A DNA stretch of 64,000 nucleotides from Anolis sagrei (GCF_037176765.1 NC_090023.1:142153366-142217365), one strand, 5' to 3'; positions 33,627 to 44,919 are shown, counted from the first letter of the stretch. Notes: generated from the sequence alone by a model not told the origin. Made by a program: numbers and translations.

Positions 33627-34014
33627 AAAATGTATTTCATCGCATAATAGTCACATCCATGCTTTTGCTTTCCCCCTCAAAGTAGTCACACCCTTAGTTC
33701 ATTCACGTGAGCAAGTGAACGTAGAGTTTGACTGCCCTTTTGGCAAGGGGGCAGCCTGTGCCCCTTTGCCAAAAGCTTCATTCACCCGCATGGGTGCTCC
33801 CTCAAAGAGAGAACCTGCACAGGTGAGTGAAGCATCCTCACAGCCTCACAGCCATATAGGCAGGTAACACTCCACCTATCTGAATGGCTGTGTCCTAAAA
33901 GGGAGCACCCGTGTGAGCTGATGACACTCCATCCACCTCCACGGCTGCAATTTCAAAGGAGCAGCCACACAAAGGGTGTGAAGAGTCACCTGCCTATTAT
34001 GCAATGAAATACGG
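33627..34014. mobile_element. Nonautonomous DNA transposon (TATTTCATNGCATAATAG ends)
   Basis: Left TGTATTTCATCGCATAATAG and right CTATTATGCAATGAAATACG are inverted. The interior is GC-richer with repeated 'gggagcacccgtgtgag'/'catgggtgctccctc' foldback text. Superfamily unknown. Confidence 0.65.
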
Positions 34015-34519
34015 TATAGTAAAGTAATACAGTCAAAGTACTATCACAATTGTGTTCAAATAACTGTGCCTAATATATGATATCCTGTTGGATCAAGTAT
34101 AGCTTCAGGCAAGGATGTTCCTAGCAATGGGAGAGGCCCAAATACTCTACAGAAATGAGCAAGGAAAAAGAGAAACAAGCACACTTGTTTTGGAATAATT
34201 TCATTCTCGTGCTATTGAAAGTATATCCAAAAGTACTATACCTTTTCTCATTCCCAATGTTAAATGAATAATGTTGTTCTGAAGCCCGCAGAAGTACAGC
34301 CTCCAAACACAGCAAAGACAGGACAGAAGACAGTCAGATGGTTATATGAGTGATGACGATGTTAGCATAGCCCAGAGACTGGCTACCTTCCCCAAAGGTA
34401 TTTACATAAGCGCCTACCTTGACTGGTAGGAACGTGTCTCTAAACTGGCTATGGGTTAAGAAATGACAGGAAATTATGATTTTGATTGTTTATGGGTGTT
34501 TTCACACATCACTAAAAAA

Positions 34520-34557
34520 CGTGCCAAAGCAGGTTAAAAAAACCTGCTTTGGTGCAC
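34520..34557. repeat. Short hairpin
   Basis: The arms 'gccaaagcaggtt' and 'aacctgctttgg' are separated by a short A run. Probably the centre of a decayed MITE (flanks 'gtgttttcacacatcac'). Confidence 0.6.
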
Positions 34558-34632
34558 ATTTAAGTCCCCACCTCTACCCCAAAAAACTTGGGTTTTTCTT
34601 GGGAGAGGGTGTCTAGATGCCATCCTGACTAC

Positions 34633-35148
34633 TAGGCCTGGGCGGTTTCGTTTCGTTAATTCATAATTCGTTAATAATTCGTTAATTTTTCCAATTACAA
34701 AACGATAACGAACCATTCTGGAGCAATCATAAAAAAAACGAATTTTTAAACACGTTTTGTAAATGCTTCGTATTTCGTTATTGTATTCGTTTCGTTATTG
34801 TTCTGAGGTCGTTTCGTTATTATTTCCGCATGTCTGGGCCAGTTTTATGGTTTAATTAGTGAAAAAAAATTATAATATCACACCAACAGTCAAGAACAGA
34901 GGGAGAGGGAAGCTTCAGAAGTTTTTGGAGGTTTTTTAGCGTATTTCGCGGTCGCGTCCGCCATTAACGAATCAATTCGTTATTGTTTCGGAAATCGATT
35001 CGTTAATTTTTTACCATTTACGAAATTTCGTAAATATCGAACTTTTTAAAAGGAAAATTTTGTAATTATTTTAAATATCGAAACAAAAAAAAAACCCCAA
35101 ATACAAATCGATTTTAGAAACAAATTTTTGCGTTGTTACCCAGGCCTA
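34633..35148. mobile_element. hAT nonautonomous element (TAGGCCTGGG ends)
   Basis: Ends TAGGCCTGGGCGGTTTCG and TTACCCAGGCCTA, flanked by exact 8-bp CTGACTAC at 34,625-34,632 and 35,149-35,156. The interior is unusual: dozens of 'cgtta', 'ttcg' and 'cgaa' words on both sides of a short unique centre. No coding capacity. Confidence 0.88.
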
Positions 35149-35159
35149 CTGACTACTAT

Positions 35160-35619
35160 TTGGATGGCATGCAACCACCCCGAAGCCCCTCAAAAGAAAA
35201 AGAAAAAAATGTATCCGGCTGCCATTATGGTCCTCCTCGGATCCTCCTGGCATGAGGAAATATTAGCATAAAGGCTTCACTAGCATCCCAGACTATTCAG
35301 TCCCTTTAGTCATATTATCCTCAAAAATATGTTTTAGCTGCTTCTTTCAGAATTACTTTCTTATCAAATAATAATGATTAATTGTGTCTCTAATTAAATG
35401 CCCTCTTTCTGTTTACCAAATTAAAACAAGAGGATTATGATCTGATGTTGTTCTAGGCAAAATATTCACACTTTTCATTTTTCTATGATATGGATTTAGA
35501 TATCAGTCCTCAAAAATGACTTGAATTTTTTATATCAGCAGAGAATTCCTTTCTTGCAATTCTCATTTCATTTAACATTTGGGCTAATTCAGTTGATTTG
35601 GGGTGGTCCACAGATGTTC
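35160..35619. other. Intergenic, nothing recognised
   Basis: AT-rich, no exon or repeat recognised. Confidence 0.4.
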
Positions 35620-35627
35620 TTCTAACT

Positions 35628-35749
35628 CAGTGGTTCTCAACCTGTGGGTCCCCAGATGTTTTGGCCTCTAACTCCCAGAAATCCTAACAGATGGTAAACT
35701 GGCTGTTGTAGGCCAAAACACCTGGGGACTCACAGGTTGAGAACTACTG
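35628..35749. mobile_element. hAT MITE, CAGTGGTTCTCAACC palindrome family
   Basis: Ends CAGTGGTTCTCAACCTGTGG and AGGTTGAGAACTACTG. Flanks TTCTAACT (35,620-35,627) and TTCTAATT (35,750-35,757) differ at one base. Confidence 0.85.
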
Positions 35750-35941
35750 TTCTAATTCCTTTAGCAGCCATTTGTCTTGTAATCATTAAAACTTTCAATA
35801 TATTCCAAAATAAGCACTAATCTATAACTACTTTGACAGTTGCCAATTGATTTTACAGTAACTTGAACATTCCCATAGAGGTATGTCCTGTACACTTGGT
35901 GGCACTGAGCTGCAAATACTTTCTAGTTCTCCTCTCCATTT

Positions 35942-36990
35942 TGGGCCCTTCCAGATATAATTAAATTCTGGGAGGAACTAGGATAATAGTCCTGACAGCC
36001 ACTCCAAACCCTGGGCCTCCTGCATCAACCAAATGTCGCCCCCACCCCCCCCCCTTCCAGCTGCTCATTTCCCCCAAAACTTACATGAGGGGCCTGAGTG
36101 CATGCTCAGACACCTCTGTGAAAAGCTCCTAGCGTGTCACAATGATGTGTCAGGAAGTTGGGAGGGCAACGGAGGAAAATCCCTCCGTCCATTCCACCCC
36201 CCAATCTCCCGATGTATCCTTTTGATGCTTTAGGACTTTTCCTCAGAGGAGCCAGAGGGTGGGTCTAAACAGCCCCTTTATTGCAGAAACTTCCGCAATA
36301 AAAAGGGGGCTGTCCAGACAATGTTTTGGACAATTCCGAATTAATTCACCACAAACCAGGAAAACCCCGAATTAATTTGCCACAAACCAGGAAAAACATA
36401 GTTTGTGGCAAATTTGTGGCAAATTAATTAGATAATGGGTTTATTCCGCGCCTTCTTGGAACCCACTACTTTTGGTGTCTGGATTGCAGTCCAGACATAA
36501 TTTCCACAATTTTCCTGACTAAATTGGCCCGGAAAACTCTGGGAATCCCAACCCCCTCCCCCAAAGCCCCCAAACCCCCCTTAAAAGTAAAATAAATTTA
36601 CTCGGCCTCCATTACAGTGTTGCTGGAGCTCTCCTGTTGCATAGAAATGACACTCCAGGAGAGCTGGGGGTGGGGAAGGAAGAGTGGTTTTCCTCTTCTA
36701 TGTGCCAGGAGAGCTCCGGCAACACTGTAATGGAGGCCGGGTAAGTTTATTTTACTTTTAAAAGAGGTTTTAGGGCTTTGGGGGAGGGGGGGAGGGTCTC
36801 CACATGTTCTGCTGGGCCAGTCCCAAAAGAACATTAGGACACCCACCCCAGAAAGTGCACGCTTTCTAGGGTGGATGTGGACAGGCCCCCAGGAACATCC
36901 ACATTTTTTAAACACAGATGCTCCTGGGATAACAGCCTGTCTGGAAAGGCTCTAAGCATGCAGCCAGGCACCTCATGTAAGTTTTGGGGG
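35942..36990. repeat. Long nested foldback region
   Basis: Two mirror relations stand out. The block 'cccaaaacttacatgagg' at 36,070 is mirrored by 'cctcatgtaagttttgggg' at 36,971. Within this, 36,535-36,655 ('ctcccccaaagcccc ... attacagtgttgctggagc') is mirrored by 36,690-36,800. Outer ends 'gggcccttccagat' and 'ctgtctggaaaggctct' suggest a large MITE with further insertions. Open frames on both strands here are consequences of the symmetry. Confidence 0.6.
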
Positions 36991-37276
36991 GAAATGGAGG
37001 ACTGGGAGAAGAGGGTAGGAGTAACATCCAGCTCCTTTGGACTCCAGGAGCCCAAAGAACTGGAATCGCTGTGGGGATTGACCCAAAGATCTTTCTCCGC
37101 CGCGGAGAGGCCCGGACTACCATCGTCGCGCGCTGTTTGGCCCCTGCCGCCCCCACTGCCACGGTGGATGGTAAGAAGACCGGCGTGGGGCCGCTGAGCT
37201 GCCGGGTCGCTGAAGGAGGGCGGCGTTAAGGGAGGGACGCCTGACTGCAGCTAGGCCGTCGGCATCCATCGCGGCC

Positions 37277-37500
37277 GAGTGCGGCCTGGCCTCCCTGAGC
37301 CGCCAAACCTCCGCCGCCGCCGCTGCCGCCGCCGCCGAGTGCTGCCGGGCCGGAAGGGAGGCCGAGTGCCGCCTGGCCTCCCTGGGCCGCCAAGCCACCG
37401 CCGCCGCCGCTGCCGCCGCCGCCGAGTGCTGCCGGGCCGGAAGGGAGGCCGAGTGCTGCCTGGCCTCCCTGGGCCGCCAAGCCACCGCCGCCGGCCGCCG
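37277..37500 (+). repeat. 87-bp tandem repeat in L2 5' region
   Basis: Units begin at 37,277, 37,364 and 37,451 (the last partial), each starting GAGTGC and containing CCG/GCC runs and 'gggccggaagggaggcc'. Because 87 is a multiple of three, several long chance frames run through on both strands. Confidence 0.88.
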
Positions 37501-38560
37501 GGTGGGGGGCTGGGCGCTCCCTGGCCTCCGCACCCGCGGTCGGTGAGGGAGCCATCGTCGGGCTGCTACTCGGCTGCTGCTGGGCTGCTGGGCCGCCGGC
37601 CCGTTCCGCCATCGGACGGGCTCGCCCTCTCCTTCCATCTCAGGCGAGTTTTCCATTCTGGGCGTGCAGTTTCCACCGAGCCTTCCATCGTCGGCCGGGT
37701 TCGCCCCGCCTTTCCATCATCGGGCGAGCCCACCCGCTGGCACAGAGACTGGGATTCCGTGCTGCCTGCCCCTTGGGCTGGCCATTGTTGACCACCGAGA
37801 GCCGCTTGGGCCGCCGCAGGGTTGCTGGGACATCGAGCTGTTCCACCTTTTGGGCCAATCCGATCCCGCTGAGCGTTACCCGGCCATGGCCGCGGCTGCG
37901 TAGCCACTCCACCTTGTGTAGATCGCTTTGTGGATCTTGTGTAGACCATCTGTGTAGACCGCTTTGTGGATCTTGGGTAGATCGCTTTGTGTAGACCGCC
38001 TTGTGGAGCTGGGCCGGCCATTCGTTGTGGATTTCTGTATAGATCTTATGCTGGTTTCTCCGCTGTTATCTTACTGAGCAAGAGTGTGTTTGATCATCTG
38101 TGCTGCCCCACCACCGAGTTATCAACTCCGGAAGCCTATCCGCTGGTTTACCAACCGTCGAGTGTCATTTTGGGGTCATAGCAACACTTAACTAACTACC
38201 ATCACTATCGCCCATAAGGGGGTAGTCGTAGAGCATCAACTAGCACTTTCCTGGTAGTCATTATTGCCATCTGTTATTATTGTGATAAGAACATATTAGA
38301 GCACTTAGGCGCCTGCCACCTGCTGCTAGACTGCACCAGCACTTTCACCCCTTCCCTGTCCCTCTGTGCCGCACTTTACATAGCTAAGTAGAGCACTTTA
38401 GACCTAGCACTTTATTAATGTGCCTTTGAATGTGTGTTGCTGCTAAGTAATTTACGTTCATTTATGCTCACTGACGGACTGCTCCTGAAATCTAAGCACT
38501 TTAAGAACTGATCTGCTGAAGCAGTCGGAACACCGACTATCATCTGTACTGCTGTTACCC

Positions 38561-41500
38561 ATGTGGTCCCCTGCCCCCCTTTGTATACTGCTTCTGCTGC
38601 TCTGGTGTAGCGGAGGGGGCAGAAGAGGAAGTGGCCCGGAGCCGGTGTTTGAGGGTGTGGTGGGGAGGGGGGAGGAGGGGGAGGGAGGATGCTGGCAAGA
38701 ACCAATAAACTTAATAACAAACGTAGGAGAAAGCAATCCTATGGCTTATAGCTGCGGCATGGAGGGGGGGAGGTGTTCCACTAGCCGAGGGGCCCCCATA
38801 GAGGTCGTGGTGGGAAGGAGGAGATGCGGGAGAAGGAGACCCCGAATTCGGCCTAATTCGGACCGTTTTTCCAAATTAACTATTCCCAATAGGTTTCCTA
38901 AGGTAACTTGGTGTAACCAGGTGAGCGGGCCCTCTGGCTTGAAGGTGGTGTTGTTGAACGCTAGGTCTGTCAACGGAAAAACAACTTGGATTCAGGATTT
39001 AATCCTGGAGGAGCGGGCAGACCTGGCGTGCATCACGGAGACCTGGCTGGATGAAGCGGGGGGCGTAAATCTCTCCCAGCTTTGCCCTCCAGGTTTCTCC
39101 GTGCAACACCAACCTAGAGCCGGAGGACGGGGAGGCGGGGTCGCAGTGGTCTATAGAGATACCATCCATCTAACCAGGAGCCCCATCCCGCAGACCACAA
39201 ATTTTGAATCTGTCTACCTGAGGGTGGGTGACCGGGACAGAATAGGGATTCTGCTAGTGTACCGTCCACCTCGCTGCACTACAGTCTCCCTACCTGAGCT
39301 AGCGGGGGTGGTCTCGAGCCTGGCGGTGGAGTCCCAACGGCTTCTTGTGCTGGGGGACTTCAACATCCACGCCGAGGCAACCCTCACAGGTGCGGCTCAG
39401 GACTTCATGTCCGCCATGGCAACCATGGGGCTGTCCCAACAAATAACTGGCCCCACCCACTGTGCTGGACACACATTGGACTTGGTTTTCTGCCAGGGAT
39501 GGGAGCAGGGTGGCGGTGTGGAGGAGCTGTCCATCTCTCCGTTGCCGTGGACCGACCATTTCCTGATTAGATTTAGGCTCACTGCGCCCCCTAACCTCCG
39601 CAGGGGTGGAGGACCCATTAAGATGGTCCGCCCCAGGAGGCTAATGGATCCGACTGGATTCCTGACGGCTCTTGGGGAGTTTCCCGCCACCGCGGTAGGT
39701 GATCATGTCGAGGCCTTGGTCGCTCTCTGGAATGGGGAGATGACCAGGGCTATTGACAAGATCGCTCCGGAACGTCCCCTCTCAAGTAACCGAGCTAAAC
39801 CAGCCCCTTGGTTTACTGAGGAGTTGGCAGCGATGAAGCGAAGGAAGAGGGTTCTAGAGAGCGTGTGGCGCTCGGACCCAAGCGAGTCAAACCGAACACG
39901 GTTTGTGTCCTTTTTAAGGGCATATGCCGCGGCAATAAAGGCCGCAAAGAAAACCTTCTTTGCAGCCACTATTGCGTCTGCAAAAAACCGTCCGGCGGAG
40001 TTGTTCCGGGTTGTCAGAGGTCTTTTAACTCCCCCTATCTCAGGCGGGAGCCCTGACAACTCGGCAGCGCGCTGTGAAGCATTTGCTCGGTTCTTTGCAG
40101 ACAAAGTCGCTTTGATCCGCTCTGGGCTGGACGCCACATTAGATGCAGTCTCGGTGGATGTGACACAAGCACCTGCTTGTCCGATTTTGTTGGATTCTTT
40201 TCAGTTTGTGAAACCCGAGGATGTGGACAAGATACTTGGAGGAATGAGACCCACCACGTCCATCCTAGACCCCTGCCCATCCTGGCTTCTGAAGGAGGCC
40301 AGAGGGGGATTGGCCGAGTGGGTAACGGTGGTGGTTAATGCCTCCCTTCGGGAAGGCAAGATTCCAGCGAGCCTAAAACAGGCTATTATAAAGCCGCTGT
40401 TGAAGAAACCATCACTTGACCCCACTAAATTGGACAACTTTCGGCCTGTTTCCAATCTTCCCTTCTTGGGCAAAGTCATGGAAAGCGTGGTGGCCTCACA
40501 ACTCCAGGTATTCTTGAGAGACACGGATTATCTGGATCCGGCACAGTCTGGCTTCAGACCGGGACATGGTACCGAGACGGTCTTGGTCGCCTTAGTGGAT
40601 GATCTGCGCCGGGAGCTAGACAGGGGGAGTGTGTCCCTGTTGGTGCTCCTGGACCTCTCAGCGGCCTTCGATACCGTCGACCACGGTATTCTTCTGGGGC
40701 GCCTTGCAGAGATGGGTCTCGGGGGCACTGCTCTGCAGTGGCTCCAGTCATTTCTGGAGGGCCGCACTCAGAAGGTGTTACTGGGGGACTCCTGTTCAAC
40801 GCCACAGCCGTTGACATGTGGCGTTCCTCAGGGTTCCATCTTGTCCCCCTTGCTGTTTAACATCTACATGAAGCCGCTGGGTGAGATCATCCGGAGTTTC
40901 GGGGTGCGGTGTCACCTGTACGCAGATGACGTCCAATTCTGTCACTCCTTCCCACCTGCTACTAAGGAGGCCGTCAAAGTCCTGAACCGGTGCCTGGCCG
41001 CTGTAATGGTCTGGATGAGGGCGAACAAACTGAAACTAAATCCAGACAAGACAGAGGTACTCCTGGTCAGTCGTAAGGCCGAACAGGGTATAGGGTTACA
41101 GCCTGTGCTGGACGGGGTCGCACTCCCCTTGAAGGCGCAGGTTCGCAGCTTGGGTGTGACCCTGGATTCATCCCTGAGCCTGGAGCCTCAGGTTTCAGCG
41201 GTGACCAGGGGAGCATTTGCACAGCTTCGGCTCGTGCGCCAGCTGCGCCCGTATCTTGGGAAGTCTGACTTGGCCACGGTGGTACATGCTTTGGTCACAT
41301 CCCGCCTCGACTACTGCAACGCTCTCTACGTGGGGCTGCCCTTGAAGACGGCCCGGAAGCTCTAGCTAGTCCAACGCGCGGCAGCCGTGTTGTTAACGGG
41401 AGCAGGACGCAGAGAGCGTACAACGCCCCTGCTGTCCCAGCTCCACTGGCTGCCGATTCGCTACCGGGCCCAATTTAAGGTGCTGGTGTTATCCTACAAA

Positions 41501-41764
41501 GCCCTAAACGGTTCCGGCCCAAAGTACCTTACAGACCGCATCTCGGCCTACGAGCCCACGAGGGCCTTGAGATCTTCCGGGGAGGCCCTTCTCTCGGTCC
41601 CGCCTGCCTCACAGGCACGTCTGGCGGGGACGAGGGAGCGGGCCTTCTCGGTGGTGGCCCCCCGGCTGTGGAACACCCTCCCTGCTGAAGTTAGACAGGC
41701 GCCCTCCTTGATGGCCTTTCGCAGGGGCCTGAAAACATGGCTCTTCGAGCAGGCCTTCAACTGA
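38561..41764 (+). pseudogene. L2 LINE polyprotein (endonuclease-RT), one stop
   Basis: The frame from 38,561 encodes 934 residues to a TAG at 41,363-41,365, then continues in the same frame for 132 codons to a stop at 41,762. APE-type endonuclease signatures are LLNARSV (about 131), TETWL (160), LGDFNIH (264) and WTDH (330). Reverse transcriptase signatures are RPVSNLPFLGKV, SGFRPGHGTE, LLDLSAAFDTVDH (about 696), GVPQGS (754) and YADDV (786). The C-terminal HWLPIRYRAQFK and TWLFEQAF are the usual L2 ending. The codon before the stop reads KL and after it LVQRAA, so the ancestral codon was probably CAG. The true start may be downstream of 38,561, since the first ~120 residues are low-complexity. 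Confidence 0.9.
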
Positions 41765-42174
41765 GTGTATCGTGAAACGACTCTGGAATGAACTAGGACT
41801 ATGAATCTCGGCTATGACCCCAGGACCTGACGAAGCGGATTTTTAGTATAAGTATATGTTATGTTGTATTTGTCTGGTTTGTATTGTCATTATTCACTGT
41901 ACACTGTCTTTTTGTTGTTGTTCACCGCCCCGAGTCGCCCCTAGGGCTGAGAGGGGCGGTCAATAAATGCAATAAATAAATAAATAAATAAATAAATAAA
42001 ACCTGCCACTTTCCAAAGCAAGTGCGGATGTTTCCACACTCTGACCCCATGTTAAGGTTAAGATAGCAATCTTTCTGAAAGTTGACTGCCAGTCTGAAAA
42101 CATTTACCTTTTGAAAGCTCTGTTGAAAAGACCTCTCCAATTAGAAATGGTTTTAAAAATTATCTATCATTTAG

Positions 42175-42326
42175 GAGGGGCCACACTGGTCAGTGAAGAG
42201 GAATTGCTTCAGCTGGCTAAGGTGAGACCACCACAATCAAATGGTGGTTCACGATGTAATATTGAAAATCTAATACAGAAGATTAAGACACAGATAGAAC
42301 AGCAGGAGGCCCTTAAAGAATTTATG
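42175..42326 (+). CDS. PTPN20: PTPN20 exon (pre-catalytic linker)
   Basis: The acceptor is ATCTATCATTTAG and the donor GTAAGT. It encodes (G)GATLVSEEELLQLAKVRPP and, at the end, EQQEALKEFM, matching the human segment KIVSEGELDQLAQIRP...MQEFM in order and spacing. The first codon is split after one base. It is the most 5' exon that can be assigned with confidence. Confidence 0.85.
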
Positions 42327-42360
42327 GTAAGTTCCCCATGCTCAAGTGAGAGTTTTGTTT

Positions 42361-42620
42361 ATTAATTTATTATACTTATTTATACCCTGCTTTATCTCTC
42401 CCAAAGGGGACTCAAAGCGGCTTAACATAGAAGCATTAGTACACAATTTAAAATATACAAATATACAAACATTAAAACAGAATTAAATAAACCCCATTCA
42501 AACATATTCGATGCATATTCAAAGACAAAATCACAGCAATAAGCTTTTCTTTGATGACAGGAAGGACTGAGGAAAAAAGCTTCATTATGCGATAACTGTG
42601 GTTCCATATTCTCAATGACA
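42361..42620 (-). mobile_element. L2-type LINE 3' end fragment
   Basis: Read on the minus strand, 'gccgctttgagtcccctttg' and 'agagataaagcagggtata' are an L2 3' end, followed (on the left) by an AT-rich tail. Confidence 0.5.
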
Positions 42621-42781
42621 TTTCAGAGATTCACACAATATATACCTACCTACCTACCAATACCTATATGCAGGTATAGATACAATCTTGAGATGTGATA
42701 CATGTTCATTCATATTTGCATCCTTCTGAAATAAGAATTAATGAGTCATGCATCAGGTGTGCACAGAAGCATTTAATGCAC

Positions 42782-42784
<3 letters not shown>

Positions 42785-42821
<37 letters not shown>
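42785..42821. repeat. (TA)n microsatellite
   Basis: About 18 TA units in a PTPN20 intron. Confidence 0.9.
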
Positions 42822-42823
<2 letters not shown>

Positions 42824-42829
42824 TGACAG

Positions 42830-43399
42830 GGTATAACTGGTTTATACAGGAACTAGTTACATTCTCTACATTTTACATTTAAAACTATGGTTCAACACTA
42901 CATTGGAATAATGCAACAAACCACAAAAAATGCCACAGGAACCTCTCTTTGTACCTGATGATGGATAGATCTCTGAGTCGCATTTAATCACCCCCATCTA
43001 GTCCTGCGTTGCTTCCAAACAACAGTTAGGGACTTCTACAGCATAATTTGGCTTAAAAGAGAGCTAGAACTGAGTATCATCAACTTACTGATGAGCCCTG
43101 ACCTCAAAATGCCATGTGATATTTCCCAATGGCTTCATGTAAACGTGGAAAAGTACGTATAAGGAACCTGTGAAATCCCACAGGATAATAGACAAGATGC
43201 TAAACAACAATTCATGATCAGAAATATCTGGGCACATTAAGGACTTCCCCCACAACTCTTTGGGACATCATCTGGATGGCTCACTTTAAAGTGCAGGAAC
43301 TCCCACTCTAAAGGGGCTGTCTGGAAGCACTTCTAGGTGTACAACCATCTATGGTAATATCCTTGCACATTGATCATGTTTAATTTAATTTTGTTTTAG
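42830..43399 (+). other. PTPN20 intron, nothing recognised
   Basis: The block near 43,260-43,335 resembles part of a MITE ('aaaggggctgtctggaagc'). Otherwise nothing assigned. Confidence 0.4.
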
Positions 43400-43490
43400 A
43401 GTTTAGAACATATCAAACCACTTGATGACTGCCATGTTGCCAAAGCACCAGAAAACCGAGAAAAGAACAGATACCGAGATATCCTCCCAT
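43400..43490 (+). CDS. PTPN20: PTPN20 exon (phosphotyrosine-loop)
   Basis: The acceptor is TTTTGTTTTAG and the donor GTAAGC. It encodes SLEHIKPLDDCHVAKAPENR then EKNRYRDILP and one base of Tyr. KNRYRDILPYD is the conserved phosphotyrosine-recognition loop at the start of classical PTP domains. The phase matches the exons on both sides. Confidence 0.92.
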
Positions 43491-43499
43491 GTAAGCAAA

Positions 43500-44290
43500 A
43501 ATAACTATTAGATCAGGGAGAATGCTTGGAAGAGAAGGTCCAATGCTTTGGGGCTCATAAATCCACACTTCAACATATTAGGGAGGAATAGGTTGCCTTG
43601 GACATAGCAGAGCAGATTGTTTTGTAGGAAAACCAGACAGGGGATCTCTGTCAGGGGGTGGTTACTCCCCAAACATAGGAAGTAGACACTTGGAGGAAGA
43701 TTACACGTAGGAATAGAAGCACCTGAGTCATTTTGGAAGTTTGGAACTATAAAATCAATTTGAGGTTCTGTCCAGAATCATTGATGATGCAGAACAATAT
43801 GAAGTGCAACAAAGCTTGTCCTCGGGGAAAGTGCAGGTGCCCCTGGAAGAGTAATACATGGGAACCCCCCGCCAAACATCCAAGAAGACTGTAGGGGACT
43901 CCCTGCTGAGGGGCACAAAACCAATGGTTTATGTACCTGACAGGATGACTCGAGGTGCTTATCATCAGTAAAATGATAGATCTGGAAATCGGGATTTGAC
44001 CTCTGTTATGTGGGTTTCCCTGAAAATACAGGATTTCTGTTTGGTATTAGTAGAGCACACCATTTACTACAAAGGGCACCCAAATCAGTTCCATGTTGGG
44101 CAAACTACACATGAAGCTGATATGGGATAATGTATGTAAATGCTAGCTTAACACAGCCTTGATCTGTATTGACCAAAGGTTGCTCTAGTATTCGAAGCAA
44201 CTTTGGGAGCATGCAAACAGTTGAGCAAGTTCTGAAATGAACAAGCGATACCCTCTCAGCCCACAAAATATAGTGATAAATTCACCTTAG
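43500..44290 (+). other. PTPN20 intron, nothing recognised
   Basis: No exon or named repeat seen. Confidence 0.4.
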
Positions 44291-44294
44291 GGTT

Positions 44295-44332
44295 GTTGTG
44301 TGCTTTCAAGAAACTTCTTGAAAGCACACAAC
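44295..44332. repeat. Perfect 18-bp hairpin
   Basis: The arms GTTGTGTGCTTTCAAGAA and TTCTTGAAAGCACACAAC are separated by two bases. A similar word ('ctgctttcaagtcatttc') occurs in the hAT element at 63.47 kb, so it is probably part of a MITE centre rather than an RNA gene. Confidence 0.7.
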
Positions 44333-44584
44333 AGCAACATTGTTTCAAAACTATTATTTTAAATATGTTGTTAGCCAACTTGATTTTCATTATTGGGAGA
44401 AAAGTGGGATAGAAATTAATAAAAAAATTACCTATGTTAACCCCCACCCCAATCAGTAACAGGGTCCTACATTTTACAATTGCCCTAACATTTCCTTGAT
44501 GATGAATTAAAAATTCGAATTAATAATGTTCATGAATGCTTTGTTTCTTATTAATAGACCTGTAGGCTCTTGCTCTCTTTTTAG

Positions 44585-44919
44585 ATGATCTAACAAGAGT
44601 TACCCTTGGAGAAAAGAAAGACTTCATCAATGCCAGTTACATTCGTGTTCCAGTGGGCGAAGAAGAGCTCTTTTACATCTCAACCCAAGGCCCTCTTCCT
44701 TTCACCACAAATGACTTCTGGCAAATGGTCTGGGAAAACCACTCCAATGTCATTGCCATGATTACAAGAGAAAAGGAGCATGGGATACAGAAATGCCATC
44801 GATACTGGCCTGAGCCTCCCAGTGATTCTATTGATTTGACCCAGTTCCAGTTGCGACTGGATAACTACCAAATCCTGAATTGTTTTGTTATTAGAATAAT
44901 AGAAGTGATGAACAAGCAG
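44585..44919 (+). CDS. PTPN20: PTPN20 exon (PTP domain N-terminal half)
   Basis: The 335-bp exon has acceptor CTCTCTTTTTAG and donor GTATGG. It encodes the rest of YDLTRVTLGEKKDFINASYI, then YISTQGPLPFTTNDFWQMVW and ENHSNVIAMITREKEHGIQK through CHRYWPEPP to RIIEVMNKQ. These are PTP motifs 2-5 (NASYI, QGP, DFWQM, VIAM and KCHRYWP). Human PTPN20 has IATQGPLLSTIDDFWQMVLE in the same place. No breaks. Confidence 0.95.

Larger units (their letters stand above)
37080..41995 (+). mobile_element. L2 LINE, essentially full-length
   Basis: A ~4.9-kb element. It has a CpG-rich 5' region (37,080-38,560) with an 87-bp tandem repeat, one long frame coding endonuclease and reverse transcriptase, and a short 3' region ending 'ccgccccgagtcgcccctag', 'ggcggtcaataaatgcaat' and an AAATA tail (41,960-42,000). 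The AFDTVDH and HWLPIRYRAQFK motifs place it in the L2 clade. A single in-frame stop is the only obvious defect, so it is young compared with the relics at 31,800 and 47,580. The exact 5' end and target duplication were not resolved. Confidence 0.88.

Noticed and set aside
33372-33647. 91-residue frame as a PTPN20 N-terminal exon
   Set aside because: No similarity to the N-terminus of PTPN20 as I recall it, no acceptor at its start, and its end overlaps old repeat sequence.
37117-37791. Overlapping long open frames on both strands (128-179 residues)
   Set aside because: They run through the CCG/GCC-rich 87-bp tandem repeat of the L2 5' region. A multiple-of-three period without AT-rich stops gives open frames by chance, and no domain is present.
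44295-44332. Perfect hairpin as a microRNA precursor
   Set aside because: Arms of 18 bp with a 2-base loop are too short for a Dicer substrate, and the motif resembles a MITE centre.
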